Below the pieces are notes generated by a model. The model was given only the letters and a program-made list of their open reading frames with translations. It was not told the DNA's origin and searched no databases. From contig JALJCO010008724.1 in the NCBI GenBank assembly GCA_023101725.1, positions 124,001 through 188,000 of the forward strand: 64,000 nucleotides of DNA, in the 5' to 3' direction. Within the stretch, counting starts at the first letter, position 1. Each line of letters begins with the position of its first letter. Source of the stretch: Atherinomorus stipes (Eukaryota; Chordata; Actinopteri; Atheriniformes; Atherinidae). The translations under genes and the position numbers were made by a program. Positions 22,801 through 34,700 of this stretch are shown one piece after another.

Positions 22801-23936
22801 TGAGATACATACCTATTAGACCAGTGTTGTACTGAGTGTTGTTTTTTGTTTCTTTTTATTTCTTGTATGCAAAAATACAAAACTCAATAAATATATTTAA
22901 GAAAAAAAAATCAAACCGTGACACTAAAGTACCAAACTGTAATTTTTTGCACCCCTAATATATATATATATATATATGTATATATATGTATATATATATA
23001 TAAACAAGTTTAATGTTTTTATTTGGTATTTGTTTACAAGTGCACTGTTTATTTTAATTTTTTTTAAGTGCTTTGTTCTTTTTTTATATATTAAAAGAGT
23101 TGTAAAATTACAACCTTTTAATATTCTTTTAATAAATCATTGTATCCTTCATTTTATTAATTTGGGAGTCAAATGCAGTATCGGCCCCAAATATACCCCA
23201 CATATTGGCAGGTTGTATCGGCCACTGGCTAAGGATGATGAGGAAATATGAGTATCGGCCCTTAAAAAATCTGTATCAATAGATATCTCGTATAAACTGA
23301 CCTTATGAACCATACACGATAGCAGAATGACAGACATGCTAACGTAATAGAAGCAAGACTCACCTGTTTGTCGATGCGCTCTTCTTCTGCTGAGGCAATG
23401 TTGTGGCCGCGGTGCTCTCTGACAGTACACAGCACACAGATGCACATCTGGTCAGAGCGACAGAACAACTCCAGGCCTTTCTCATGCTGGGGGCAGATCT
23501 TCCTGTCCAGGTGACCCGTCTCATCCACCAGCTTGTGCCTCTTGAAAGTAGATGACTCATAATGCGGCTTGACGTGAGTTTCGCAGTAGTAAGCCAGGCA
23601 CATGAGACACGACTTGACGGCTTTGTTGCGACGGCCCACGCAGAAGTCGCAGTAAGACTCCCGGTGCATGTAGGGAAAAGGAGTGAGCTCTGGAAGGTGC
23701 TGGCGTGGCTGGTGCTGAACATCAGGCAGGTTGCGTCTCAGGACAGGCCGCGGCGTGAAGGTTGCACGGCACTGCGGGCAGCTGTACACGCCCATGTGGT
23801 CAAACTGATCCCAGTAGATCTTGATACACTCAAGGCAGTAAGTGTCACCACAGGGGATGGTGACTGGGTCTCTCAGCCCATCTGCACACAGCGGGCAGAA
23901 AGAATCTGGTGGGAGAGGGAATCCAGATTCAGCCAT
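16815..23936 (-). CDS. finTRIM/TRIM16-like protein: RING, B-box, coiled coil, PRY-SPRY
   Basis: Seven exons on the - strand: 23936-23364, 21485-21390, 21272-21039, 18848-18692, 18605-18549, 18445-18392 and 17359-16815. All have GT-AG junctions, and together they give 1716 nt (571 aa). The 96-nt and 234-nt coiled-coil exons are the sizes typical of TRIM genes. Domains: RING (Cys14-x2-Cys17 ... CPQC at 53-56), two B-box-type zinc motifs (CDFC...; CPQHEKGLELFC...), coiled coil about 192-301, linker, then PRY-SPRY about 385-571 (SFDPNTVYKELVLS; GFRFYWEAEW). The likely role is E3 ubiquitin ligase with SPRY-mediated target recognition; fish finTRIMs are often antiviral. The RING His ligand position is Asp31 (PCGDTYC). 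Introns are loaded with transposons: a LINE in intron 3, nested elements in intron 1 and a TTAA fold-back in the last intron. Confidence 0.88.
17515..18347. mobile_element. TTAA-flanked fold-back element (family iv)
   Basis: Inverted termini AAGGGAAGTTCAGAATTT (17515) and CTTGAACTTCCCCT (ending 18347) are flanked by TTAA on both sides (17511-17514, 18348-18351). The arms are long: GCTAATGCTAGTGGAAGTCA near 17634 mirrors CTAGCATTAGCATTGG near 18222, and ATTTCATCCCGTTATTC mirrors GAATAACGGAATGAAAT. It is non-coding and sits in the last intron of the TRIM gene. Confidence 0.8.
19133..20135 (-). mobile_element. L2/CR1-type LINE, reverse-transcriptase C-terminal half
   Basis: The - strand frame 20011-19277 (244 aa) reads through the thumb and C-terminal region of the reverse transcriptase: LNKNKTEVIVF, FIFSRLDYCNSVFTGLPK, LHWLPVRQRIDFKVLLLVYK, then RTLRSSGSGLL. 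Just upstream (about 20125-20035) the catalytic loop is visible as YADGTQLYI, with Gly replacing the second catalytic Asp, and a stop separates it from the rest. The 3' tail, with TTTATTAGCACGTTTCATG on the + strand, ends near 19133. It is 5'-truncated and dead, and lies in the third intron of the TRIM gene in the same orientation. Confidence 0.85.
21760..22275 (-). mobile_element. Tc1/mariner-derived fragment, copy 2
   Basis: The ends CATACCCTCCAATTTAAGG (21767) and GGAGGGTATGAATAATTTTT (22243) are inverted. AGGACGACTGTGTA closes the right side. The - strand interior contains the degraded C-terminal region of a Tc1-like transposase, recognisable by comparison with the copies at 39070 and 57680. 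No intact frame remains. Confidence 0.65.
22328..22957. mobile_element. hAT-like non-autonomous element in a (TA)n tract, with nested L1 3' end
   Basis: The termini are inverted: TAGGGGTGCAACAATAC (22328) and TTTTTTGCACCCCTA (ending 22957). (TA)n lies on both sides, so an 8-bp duplication cannot be assigned. The terminus resembles that of the complete hAT at 58496 (TAGGGGTGGAACGG). Most of the interior is occupied by a LINE-1-like 3' fragment. Confidence 0.65.
22505..22910 (+). mobile_element. L1-like LINE 3' end fragment
   Basis: The broken + strand translation (HMRQGRTSFCLG, FPLKIPDLSGSF, FMDTWTPYLKFA in different frames) fits the extreme C terminus of fish L1 ORF2. It is followed by an A-rich tail (AATAAATATATTTAAG then A8). 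It is 5'-truncated and nested inside the hAT-like element. Confidence 0.5.
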
Positions 23937-23989
23937 GATGAATGAGGCAAATACGGGAAACAAAGACAAATGTTCAGTTTAACTTAAAA

Positions 23990-25370
23990 CTAGTATTGTA
24001 AGTTAGTCTGAAAAAGGTCCATAACGTCCATTAACCCGCTCCTCTGATCCCACTTCTCCTTTTCTGGGAACACAGTTCAGTTTTCTGCTGATATTTAAAG
24101 GTGCGTTTTTGTTTCTACTGTAAACACGAGGTGATGTCTCCCACATAAGCTGTGTTCCAGTGTCTGAGTGAAAGTACTGAGGTCTGGAGGCACCGTGGAA
24201 TCTGCTGACGAGGAAGGTGAGTTGAACCCACAGTAAGGTCAAGTTGCCAGCAAAACAAGAAAAACTGTTTACCATCTTCAACATAACTGGGTGTCTTATG
24301 AAACCTGGAAGCCTGCATTATAGTAGGCAACTATAGGATTGTTTATTCAGATTGGAAATATCAGGAATGCAACAAAATTTGACATCTTTTTTAATAAAAA
24401 GTGGGTGGAATTCTGACTTTGCTGGCTGTATTTCTTTAAATTTACAAACTAGGTTTCATCATATGTGACATCAGCACAAGTTGCTTGGCAATTTGTGACA
24501 AATGAATATGTCAGTCTCTGAGTCATCTCTTCTTGGCCTCATTTGTTGTCCCATGAAAGCAGTATCATGGGAGAGGAACTGGGTGCAGTGGTTCGTATTT
24601 CATACTCTGTAGAAAGACGCCCTTCAGCTTTCCATGTGACTGAGCAATGACTTTCATGATGGTACCTGATGTCAAAACATTTTTTGTTTGTTTTGTTAAC
24701 AAATACATATGGGCTCCCACAGAAGCACATTTAAAACCTCAAAAATAATGCTGAGAGAGAAATCCAAAGGTACTGAAATGCAAGAAATGAAATTCATTTG
24801 TTTTATTTTCTAAAGCCATGGACTGAGCCATGGAATAACAAATGACAGTTTAACCTCATTAACTACTTTGCAAGCCCAGTACAGTATGTTACAATATCTC
24901 TGTACACCTGGCCATTCCTGATCAATATTCATATATTAGTACCTTATGTTATTATTTGATTAAAAAAATTATGTAAAGTTAACCTTTTTCATATTTTTGA
25001 TATTTCAGCCTGGATACAGTGAAAGTCATCAGAAAAACCCTTCTTTTTTGGCCAGTGAAATGTTTATTGTGGCACTGGTTATTACACAAGCTGAAAGCAT
25101 GTGAGCCATGAGCCATGCGGGAGATTAGCTGATTTACTTTTTTGGTTTTGCAACTTAAATTTGCAAACTGCTGATAAAATGTTTGTTTTTAACCCAAAGA
25201 GAGAACAGATTGAACACATCTTATTTGCATAAAACATCAGACTTGATAATGAACTTTAGGGTGAGAGCACAGTAAAGAGTTCATAAAATCTCTTTTCCGT
25301 GCTGCTTATTTCTGTGCAGGTTTCAGTATTCTTGATCTGTAACAGAGATGATTTCACTTTTAGCTAGAGT
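23990..25370. other. Upstream region of the TRIM gene and intergenic sequence
   Basis: No domain-bearing frame was found. The proximal part (23940-24330) is a candidate promoter and 5' UTR for the - strand TRIM gene, but I could not define a TATA box or a confident non-coding exon. Confidence 0.35.
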
Positions 25371-27045
25371 TGTCAGATATTATCAGCCTACTGAAATTTT
25401 TGGCTGATATTAATTTCAATTTTATTTATTTCAGGGAAAGTGCATATGAATAAACAACACAGTAAAAATGCCAGAATTATCCTAAGGCAGGGGTCTGCAA
25501 CCTGCGGCTCCAGAGCCACAAGTGGCTCTTTGGATCTTCCACAATGGTTCTTAAAAACACTGACTAAAAATGAAAGAGAACTGAGTAATATTTGAAAATA
25601 TAGATGAACAAATGTAGGTTTTAGCAGTTTTTAATAGGAATAATTGCACTTAATTTTTACAAGTAAAAGTACTTGTGTTTTTTTTTTTTTTGTTTTTTTT
25701 TTTCCACATCTGTTTTTTGTCTCATTAGCTTGGAAATTCTAGGCTTCTTCTGCAACACACAGTATCAGAAGAGCAAAATCTCATAAAGAAAAGTAGAAAT
25801 ATCCTTTTTTCTTTTTTTTTTTTTGGTAAAGGTTTTATTGCATGTTTGGTTTGTACGGAAGAAGACGAGGGCCACTGGAGAAAAATAAATTCTGAGAAAA
25901 AAGTCAGAATTCAGAATTTTTCCCAGAACATAAAAAAAAAATTAAGGTTTTTTTTTAAATTTCTAAAAAACATTTCTTCTTTTTAAATGGAGATTTTTTT
26001 TTTTTTTCAAATTTTTGAAAAAGTCAGAATTCTGACTTTTATCCAGAACATTTTCCCCAAAAAAATGTCTGGAGATTTTTTTTTTCCAATTTCTGAAAAA
26101 AGTCGTAATTCTGGGACAAACATCAGAATACAGACTTTTTCAGAAATTTAAAAAAAGAAAAAGTCCCTGAATTTTTTTTCTATTTTTTTATTAAGTCAAA
26201 ATCCTGAATTTAATCTCAGAATTTTTTTTTCTTCAGTGGCCCTAATCTTTTTCCGTAGTTTCATTTTCCAAAACGTAAAAGTCAAACTAAAACTAATTCT
26301 TTAAAAATGGCAACAAATTTCATGAAGTAAGTATTTGTCTTTTAAAAAAAGGCCAAGAAATATTTACGGCCCTGGACGACTTTTATTTAGCTGGGTTGAG
26401 GCAAAAATTGCTCTTTGAACTGTAAAGGTTGCAGACCCCAGGCCAAAGGGCTATTTTTCATCTGCGTTCCCTCGACATATTGACCCATCGGCATTAAAGC
26501 GTAATGTCGGAAAGTATCAGTGTTGGTTTTATTTACTAATAATTTTACAAACTAAATCGTACAAGATCTCATTGTTCTGTTACGGACGCTCACAAAATCT
26601 CGTTCAATGAGCCCCAGTCCAGCATGTATAAAAGTCCCTGTTATTCTGGAAGAACTTCATATCCCAGCATTCCTTTCAGAGTCATGTGACTACGGTGCAG
26701 CTGCTGCTGCTACAGACTGACTTGCTTTGAAGCTGCTTATAATATGTCTGGTTTTAAGTTGTTGGTTAAGTTACCAAGTTGTCAGAAACATTGTAATTAG
26801 CCGCATGTTGGCTAATACCTGCTAGTATCTGATATCTGGCAGCCAGATGTCCAAAATGAACTCCTCTGCTCTGGCTGAGTTAAGGATATTTTGGGGTCTT
26901 TGCACTCAGAGCAGAATATACTTGTACCTCTCAAAATATGAGAGATACAACCTCACAGTTCTCTGCATACATCGGTATTCGTTGATATCGGATATCTGAA
27001 TTTAAAAGTTGGACAATATCGGTATATCGGATATCGGTAAAAAAT
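25370..27045. repeat. Degraded 'GATATCGG'-ended repeat with nested hAT-like element
   Basis: The outer sequence begins near AGATATTATCAGCC and ends with ATATCGGTATATCGGATAT (about 27014-27035). Its right part (about 26760-26975) is repeated at 31200-31650: GCAGCCAGATGTCCAAAA, GAGTTAAGG and CTCAAAATATGAGA occur in both. The second copy contains a LINE tail insertion that this one lacks. Confidence 0.55.
25488..26441. mobile_element. hAT-like element, CAGGGGTCTGCAACCT ends
   Basis: Inverted termini CAGGGGTCTGCAACCT (25488) and AGGTTGCAGACCCCAG (ending 26441) are flanked by 8-mers that match at six of eight positions (TCCTAAGG, 25480-25487; GCCAAAGG, 26442-26449). The interior has no coding frame. 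It contains unusual homopolymer-rich degenerate repeats of the type TTTTT...AAAGTCAGAATTCTGAC between about 25880 and 26240. Confidence 0.65.
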
Positions 27046-27639
27046 AAAAGCCTTTACAGGTGTCTATAATGTATGCTATATACTGTTATTGATAAGTTCT
27101 TTATGGCTGTTTTTTTAGCATCCTTGTCGTGCGACAGAGTGACCTCAGGACCAATATTTAGTTTTGATATCATTAAAAGCTGGACGTTATTTATTATCCC
27201 TGTAATGTGTCTGCTTTATGTAGTCAATGCTCTTTGTTCTGTGAAGCACCACTCTCATCTTTGCCCAAACAACAGGGCTTTTGTGACAGTATCAGATGGA
27301 GGGAGAAAGAGAGAACGTAAGAGGGTGGTTTAGGGATGGGTATGGGCATAGCAGACAGATGTGGCTTGAATTTAGTGTTTCAGATACAATAGAAACAATG
27401 AGAACTGACTGTAGTGAAAAGGGTTCATGCATGCATCCCATAAACTGAAAACAAGAACAAAGATTGATATCATAATAGAGTTGAATATAATTATATTTAT
27501 AAAACATGATATATCCCTCAACAGAAGCAAGTCTGCCACTAGAGACAGAGAGCTAATGAGACTGAACAGACACAAGAGGGACTGAGTACCCATGATGTCA
27601 TTGACTGTGCTGGTCGGTACTTTCTCCCTCCTCCCATCC

Positions 27640-27821
27640 CATCCTGTCCCACCCCTCCCTCTCTGAGCTTGGCTCTCTGCATCCCTCCATCTTTGCTATC
27701 ACTGTGAGAAATCCTGGGAGTGGCAGGAAGGAGGAGACCCGGAGTACAGAGACAAAGACGAGGGAAGGAGAGGAGAGGTTTCCTAAATATTTAAGCAGCA
27801 TCCCTCCGTTTACAACAGCAG
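27640..27821 (+). other. Possible 5' non-coding exon of tppp2
   Basis: A purine-rich, moderately GC-rich block ending at the donor CAACAGCAG|GTATGTC (GT at 27822-27823), 0.9 kb upstream of the first coding exon, with no other gene nearby to use it. A TATA-like TAAATATTTAAG occurs near 27783. Position and splice motif are the only support. Confidence 0.35.
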
Positions 27822-28077
27822 GTATGTCTTCTGCTCCAGTAATTTAGGTCTCACTGATGCATACACTGGGCTGCTTGTTTGACTATAGATGATTACTTAC
27901 AGACACGACTGCGGTATTTGCAATTTTCTTAATGAATCTTAATGATTCCCAAAATACCATGTTTTAAAATGTCTTTTATGATAAACAGTTCAACTTAAAG
28001 GCTACCCTTTGTTAGTTTTGCAACCAAAGAGACACTATCAAGGATTTTGTTCAATGTGTGCCAACAGGTATGAAAAA

Positions 28078-28080
<3 letters not shown>

Positions 28081-28162
<82 letters not shown>

Positions 28163-28167
28163 CAGAC
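28081..28167. repeat. (GATA)n microsatellite
   Basis: About 21 nearly perfect tetranucleotide units, ending in GACAGACA variants. It lies upstream of the first coding exon of tppp2. A long (TATC)n tract, its complement, occurs at 55335-55452. Confidence 0.95.
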
Positions 28168-28759
28168 AAGATAAAGTGCAGCAGTAAGATAATGGTATTA
28201 ATATTGTTTGTAAAAGTATAATATACTGTATATAGTTACATCAGAGTAACAGGTTGAATGTGATATGTAAATTATGCCCGTTTCAACGTGTGTGTTTAAT
28301 TTAAAGAAGCAGATTTAACAGGAAAGAAGAGGAAATGAAAGAGTGTTTTCCGTCCATGGCTGGAGATCGAATAGCACGGAAGCCATTTAGAAATTGAGTT
28401 GATTGAATTAAATTGGCTTGAGAGCAGCCTCAGTGACACTAAAGCTATGATGGATGTTAAAGTGTGTGTGGGTGCGCGTGTGAGTGTGTGTGCGTGTGGA
28501 AAGGGAGGGAGAAAATTAGACTGATAATTATGGCAGCTATTTCTTGGCAGGAAAGCAGCCAATTGCCTAATGGGGGGTCATTTAGAAACTAAGTAAATTT
28601 GCTGTTCGCAAAGACAGAAAGTAGATGAATGTTGTCTGCTTTCAGAGGTAGTTTTAGAGTTTTAGGATGGAACTCCACACAGCATCACATAGCTCACATC
28701 TGTTGTTTTACTAACATTCAATTTCTAGCTGACCAAAAACTTTGTGTATATGTGTTAGC

Positions 28760-31700
28760 ATGGCCGAGGGTTCGGTGTCTGTCGCTCAGGTGGAGAGCTC
28801 CTTCCAGAAGTTTGCGGTCCATGGAGACACAAAAGCCACAGGGAAGGAGATGAATGGCAAGAACTTTGCTAAGCTCTGCAAAGACTGCAACATCATTGAT
28901 GGGAAGAATGTCACCACCACAGATGTTGACATAGTTTTCAGCAAAGTCAAGTAAGATTCAAGCCATCACACCCAGAATGTAATTAATATAGGACATGTTG
29001 TACAGCTGACTACCTGAATCTCAAAGATTCATTCAGACAGAATTTATAAAGTTAATTACTAAACAATACTTGCTTGTTTAAGCCAAGGCTACGTTCACAC
29101 TGCAGCCCTTATGTGACTCATATTGGATTTTTTAATGTCTGAATGCCCTCCCCGTTAAAGTCTATACGGGGGACCTGGAGAGGAGGGTTTGTCGGATAGT
29201 TGAACCTTGGATTGAGTAGGAGCAGTTGGGTGGACCAGCTCTACACCCTCTTCGGGGTCCTGGAGGGGTATCGGAGTTCACCCGGCCAGTCTACATGTGC
29301 TTTGTGGACTTGGAGAAGGTGTTCGACCGTTTCACCCGGGGATTCCTGTTGGGGGTGCTCTGGGAGTATGGAGTACTGGACCCCTTTGTGCGGACAGTCC
29401 CTTTAGGACCAATGCCAGTGCATGGTCCGCGTTTTGAGCTGTAGGTTGGATCCATTTGCAAGACTGCCCTTTGGCACTATACTGTTCATAACCTTCATGG
29501 ACAGGTTATGAAAAGGGATCGGTTTGGTGGTCTCAGAATTGGGTCTCTGCTTTACGCAGATGATGTGGTTCTGTTGGCTTCATTGGGCCGTGATCTCCAA
29601 CTCTCACTGGCATGATTCGCAGCAGAGTGTGAAGCAGCTAGAATTGGAATCAGCACCTCCAAATCGGAAGCCATGGTCCTTACCAAGAAAATGGAGTCTT
29701 GTTCAAGAGTGGGGGAAAAATGGAGCGGGAGATCGACAGATGGATTGGTACGGCGTCTGCAGTGATGTGGACTCCACATCGGTCTGTCGTGGTGCAGAAG
29801 TAGCTGAAGCTCGGTCATTTGGGAGGGGCTCGAAGTAGATTTGCTGCTCCTAGCATTGAGAGGAGCCACATGAGGTGGCTCGGGCACCTAGCTAGTATGC
29901 CTCCTGGATGTCTCCCTGGTGAGGTGTTCCGAGCACGCCCCAGGGAAGACCCAGGACACGCTGGGGGGAGTACATCTCCTGGCTGACCTGGAAACGCCTC
30001 GGGATCCCCCCAGATGAGCTGGCAGTGGTGGCCAGGGAGGAGGGAAGTCAGGCTTCCCTGCTTAGGCAGCTGCTCCCGCAACCTGATCCCAGATAAGTGG
30101 AGGAAGACAGTATGGTAGTAAGATTTTTTCATATCCACCCACGGCCACTTTCATATGTGGTCCCAAATTGGATACATATGTGATCTGTGCCCCGGAGAAG
30201 ACGGGATACATAAGATTGAATGTAAACAATCAACGGAACAATGTTTTTATAATTTTTTTCTGTCTCTGATTGCACATCAACTTCCAAACCGATACATACA
30301 TGCCAACAAGTGTAGCATCCACGCTTATTTCTATAAACGGAAGAAGGTCACGTCTTCCTCTGCACACGCGGGTCAGAGCTGTGTACAATTCACATTAAAG
30401 TCTACTGGAGGCGGTATGGAAATGATAGTAGGCTACATACGACCACACAAACAAATCAGGTTTCAGTAAAAAAAACAAAAACAAACAGGAACTGAACATA
30501 CAGACCTGCAGTGTGAATGAAGCCTGAGACGATTTCATTCTCAGAATGTGTTTTATCCAAGCAGGAACATGACTGTATCAGTCTAATTTTGTCACTTTCC
30601 TCAGATGGCAACACTGTGTGTTTCCTCAGGGCAAAGTCAGCTCGCGTGATCACATTTGAGCAGTTCAACCAGGCTGTGACTGAGTTGGCTCCCAAACGTT
30701 TCAAAGGCAAGAGCAAAGAAGAGGCACTTCAGCAACTCTATGGACTCATTGTTGGGAAGGAACCCTCCAATGCAGGAATTACTGTGAGTATTACATAGCA
30801 ATTATAACATCCTTTTTCCTCACTAGCCTCCAGCCTGCAGTATACAGGTACTACGTTTATGTTTGTCCTCCGTGAATCAAAGACCTTTGATTTACCAGTT
30901 TCTATACAGTTATGTTTATGATGTCAAATGGACTGATTTGGCTCACATGGGGATCATATATAATAATGTTTAAATAATAAACTATGTTTAATTATAATTA
31001 TGTTTAAAATAGAGGTAGAAACAAGGTAGATCTCTACAAGGCACTATAGGACCAGTTTAATATAACAAACAATTTTATACATAAGTAGGGGGTCTTTGCT
31101 CCATCTCCATCAGTTTGGGGGTCCTTGGCCTGGAAAACGTTGAAGACCCATATGTTATCATGCTATTCCCTCCCCAAAAACATACCCTGGCAGTTGATTT
31201 GGCTCACTCATGTCTGATTTCAAGTTGCTGGTCAATTTACCAAGTTGTCAGAAACATCAATCGATCAATCAAACTTTATTTATATAGCACTTTTCATACA
31301 AACAAAATACAAGTCAAAGTGCTTAACAAAAACAAAGACAATAAAAAACATGAAACCCTCGTCCCCCCCAGCCCCACAAAAAGACCCAAATACATTTACA
31401 TAAGCACACATGCATGCACACACACACACACACACAGCACTCAACAAAAAAACAAAAAAAAAAAAAAACAAAGAAAAAGACATAATAATTAGCCACACGC
31501 TGACTGAAACTTGCTAGTATCTGATATCTGGCAGCCAGATGTCCAAAAGAACTCCTCTGGCTGAGTTAAGGCTATTTTGGGATCTTTGCTCTCAGAGCAG
31601 AATATATTTGTATCTCTCAAAATATGAGATACAACCTCACAATGCGTACACACCAAACATAATTTGTGCGTCAAGGCATCAGGTTTACATGCAAAGTCAA

Positions 31701-34700
31701 TGGCTGACACCTCTGGCAGCCGCTGAAAATCTGCGTCAGGTAACGCACATCAGGTGCGACGCATCTAGAAGCGATTCACGTGTTATGCATGGCACGTTTT
31801 CAGATTTTGAGTGTTCGACGTGTGTGATGTGCAAAGGAAGTGGTGGACACAGGAGTGGAAAATCTGAACTTTGGCATCTTAAAGGAATAGTTCACCCTCA
31901 GAATGATTTAACTTTATTTTCCACTTACCCTGATGGTGAGCAAGACTCTGGACCACTTTTTTAATATGTCAAATGCAGCCGGAGATCAGGACGACTTCTC
32001 GTTCCCTCCCAATGGAGTTCGCCAGGGTCCGAGCCAAAAAGGTCCATAAAAGTCCACAAAAAATTGTCAATATTCCTCCATACTGCTGGTCCCATGTAAT
32101 CCAAGTGCCCTGAGTGGGTAGCGTCCAGAATTTACTTGAAACTACGCCATTTAGTATATTTTTAGAGTCTAAACAATACTACATCGCATGCCTAGCAAGC
32201 ACACCATTGCACGTTCACGAAACTATGGAAGCCACGGCAGACGAGATCGCGCGTTCTCTTCTTCTTTCTTTCTTTCTTTCTTTTAGATCAATATCCAACC
32301 CCTCCTGTGTTTGTCCCGGTTTGTCTAGAGCTCTCGCGCTCTTACCACAATGTAAACAGTGAATTTCTTCTTCTACGCTTGCATTATTGGCAGAGTAGGC
32401 TCTGAACGCCAAGGCTTCCGTAGTTTTGTGACCGCGTATGTGCTCGTTCATAGAAGTAAACAATACTCCCTTTTAGGCTCTAAAAATATAGTAAATGACG
32501 TCGTTTCAAGTAAATTCTGGACGCTACCCACTCAGGACACTTTGATTACATTGGACCAGCAGTATGGAGGAATATTGACAATGTTTTTGTGGACTTTATG
32601 GAGCATTTTGGCTCGGACCCCGGCGAACTCCATTGGGGGGAAACGAGAAGTCGTCCTGATCTCCGGCTGCATTTGACATGTTAAAAAAGTGGTCCAGAGT
32701 CTTGCTCACCATCAGGGTAAGTGGAAAATAAAGTTAAATCATTCTGAGGGTGAACTATTCCTTTAATGCAGGGTGTCAACCAATCAGGGCGACTCAGTGT
32801 TGAAACGCAGAGACACATTTTTTTGACAGACGGGAAACACCAAGAATAACCCGGGAAATCTCTTCACTCTTGAAGACAGTGGAGGATAAGCTATGATCTC
32901 CATCCGGCTCCAGGTTTGATGACCTGCTGTGCCAATGGGATTGAATGGGTTTATACTGGTGTCTGATGCAGAACAGCAGGTGATTTAAACTGGGCCAGAT
33001 CAGATGAAAGCTGAAAGGGCCCATTGTCATAGCGCAGCTCCTATGAAACTCATCAATCTCAAATGTCTTTGAATTATCTGGTGAACCCAGATGCGGCGCA
33101 GAGACGCCATACAGCTACGTTCCTCAGCTTTATTTATCCAATAAAGCCAAAGAGGTGAAGCCAAGTGAAAGGAAAAAAAGCAAAAGTAGCTCCTCCCGAT
33201 GCCTTAGACTGTGCATCTACGCTGGAAATCCCTTGATGTGTGCCAGGGGTGTCTTGATGCTGGAAATCAAGGGTCTGACTTTTTAGCGACCCAGCGTCCA
33301 ACTCTGGGCGTAAGGCACAGAGACCAGTTTGTCTATTAAAGTTAATTTATTTAACTTGATTCCATAATATTTTGTTATGTTTACCATCTGTTTCCTCTGC
33401 TGCAAACTTGTCAATGCTGAAAAAAACACCATACAAAGCAATCACAAAAAATTGTTACATGCTGCTATACAAGCTTGCAAAACAGAGTAAGGTTTTCTGT
33501 AGCAGGAATATTTGAAATACTCTACAATAATTTAGTATATCAAATGTGTTCATGTATCAACAATGCCATCCAATGAGTCATCCATTTTGTTTTTTTTTTT
33601 TTTTTTTGTTTTTTTTTCATCCATTTTGGATGAAAACTTAGGTTACAATAGGGGATTATCACGCTTTCCGGAAGTTTCCGGAATCTAGGCATTTCCTCTT
33701 CCGGGCCATTTTAACAATAGCTGTCCCTGCTCTGTTCCACTTTGTAAGTCGGATAAATGCCAACCATACTTAAGTTTTCATTGATTCCCGACTAAAGTGA
33801 TGCCAAAGAAGAAGTGTATCAAAGTGATCGATTCGTTGCGGTGAAGGGCCGAACTTTATAATAAAACAACATAGCACGTTTGTTTGTAGCCGGCAGACTA
33901 CTCAGCTGGTGTTAGCAGGTTAGCATTAGCCAGCTTGATGACGTGCCTAACTTTGTGCGGCTGAAAACACACAAGCATCTGAAAGCGTCTCCTTTATTGG
34001 CAGTCCCCAGTTGTTCCACTGGAAACGGGAGGGTACAGACCCGATTTTCAGATGTTTGTGTTTTAAAACGCACAAAGTTAGGCACGTCAGTTAACGCTAG
34101 CCTGCTAATGCTAATGCTAGCTGTTAAGTGCCGGTGTTGTGCCGCACCGGCTACAAACAAACGTGCTAAGTTGTTTTATTATAAAGTTCGGCCCTTCACG
34201 CTATCGAATCGCTTTGATCCACTTCTTCCTTAGTATCACTTCAGTTGGGAATCCATGAAAGTTTAAGTAGGGTTGGCGTTTATTCAACTTACACAGTTAA
34301 ATACAGAGCAGGGACATTGAACTGGCCCGGAAGTGGACCATCTAAGTGTTTCAAGTTCCAGAAACCGGAACACGAAAGCGTGATAATCCCCTATACACTG
34401 TAGTTAGTTTGTTTTCTTGCTCATATTTGAAGGAAATTAAATGTGAAATAAGTGCCTGTTTTTTTGTTTTTGTAGGAGCCTGTTCTAAACTGTACTTTCC
34501 ATTACTTTTAGAAAGTGGCAAAGGCAGCAGCAGTTGACAGACTGACTGACACCACCAAGTACACCGGTTCACATAAGGAGAGATTTGACGAGTCAGGAAA
34601 AGGAAAAGGAAAGGTCGGGCGCGAGGACATCCCAGACACCAGTGGTTACGTGGGGGCGTACAAGGGCAGCGGGAGTTATGATGACAAAGTTAAAAATGCT

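Larger units (their letters stand above)
21640..23285. mobile_element. 'TATCGGCC' element copy 2, interrupted by nested insertions
   Basis: The left part (CATCAGATGGCCGATATTTT) and right part (GAGTATCGGCCCTTAAAAAA) align with the continuous copy at 2327-2712. The aligned sequence breaks after ATAATTTACAG near 21745 and resumes at CAAGTTTAATGTTTTTATTT near 23004. The intervening 1.2 kb consists of a Tc1 remnant, (TA)n and a hAT-like element. It lies in intron 1 of the TRIM gene. Confidence 0.65.

Noticed and set aside
29552..30138. - strand open frames over the LINE relic
   Set aside because: Antisense of a degraded reverse transcriptase. No homology recognised.
33912..34233. Open frames on both strands in the family E fold-back, considered as a small zinc-finger (THAP-like) protein
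   Set aside because: The frames arise from inverted-repeat symmetry. The Cys/His pattern does not fit a THAP or other finger, and copy 2 does not preserve the frame.
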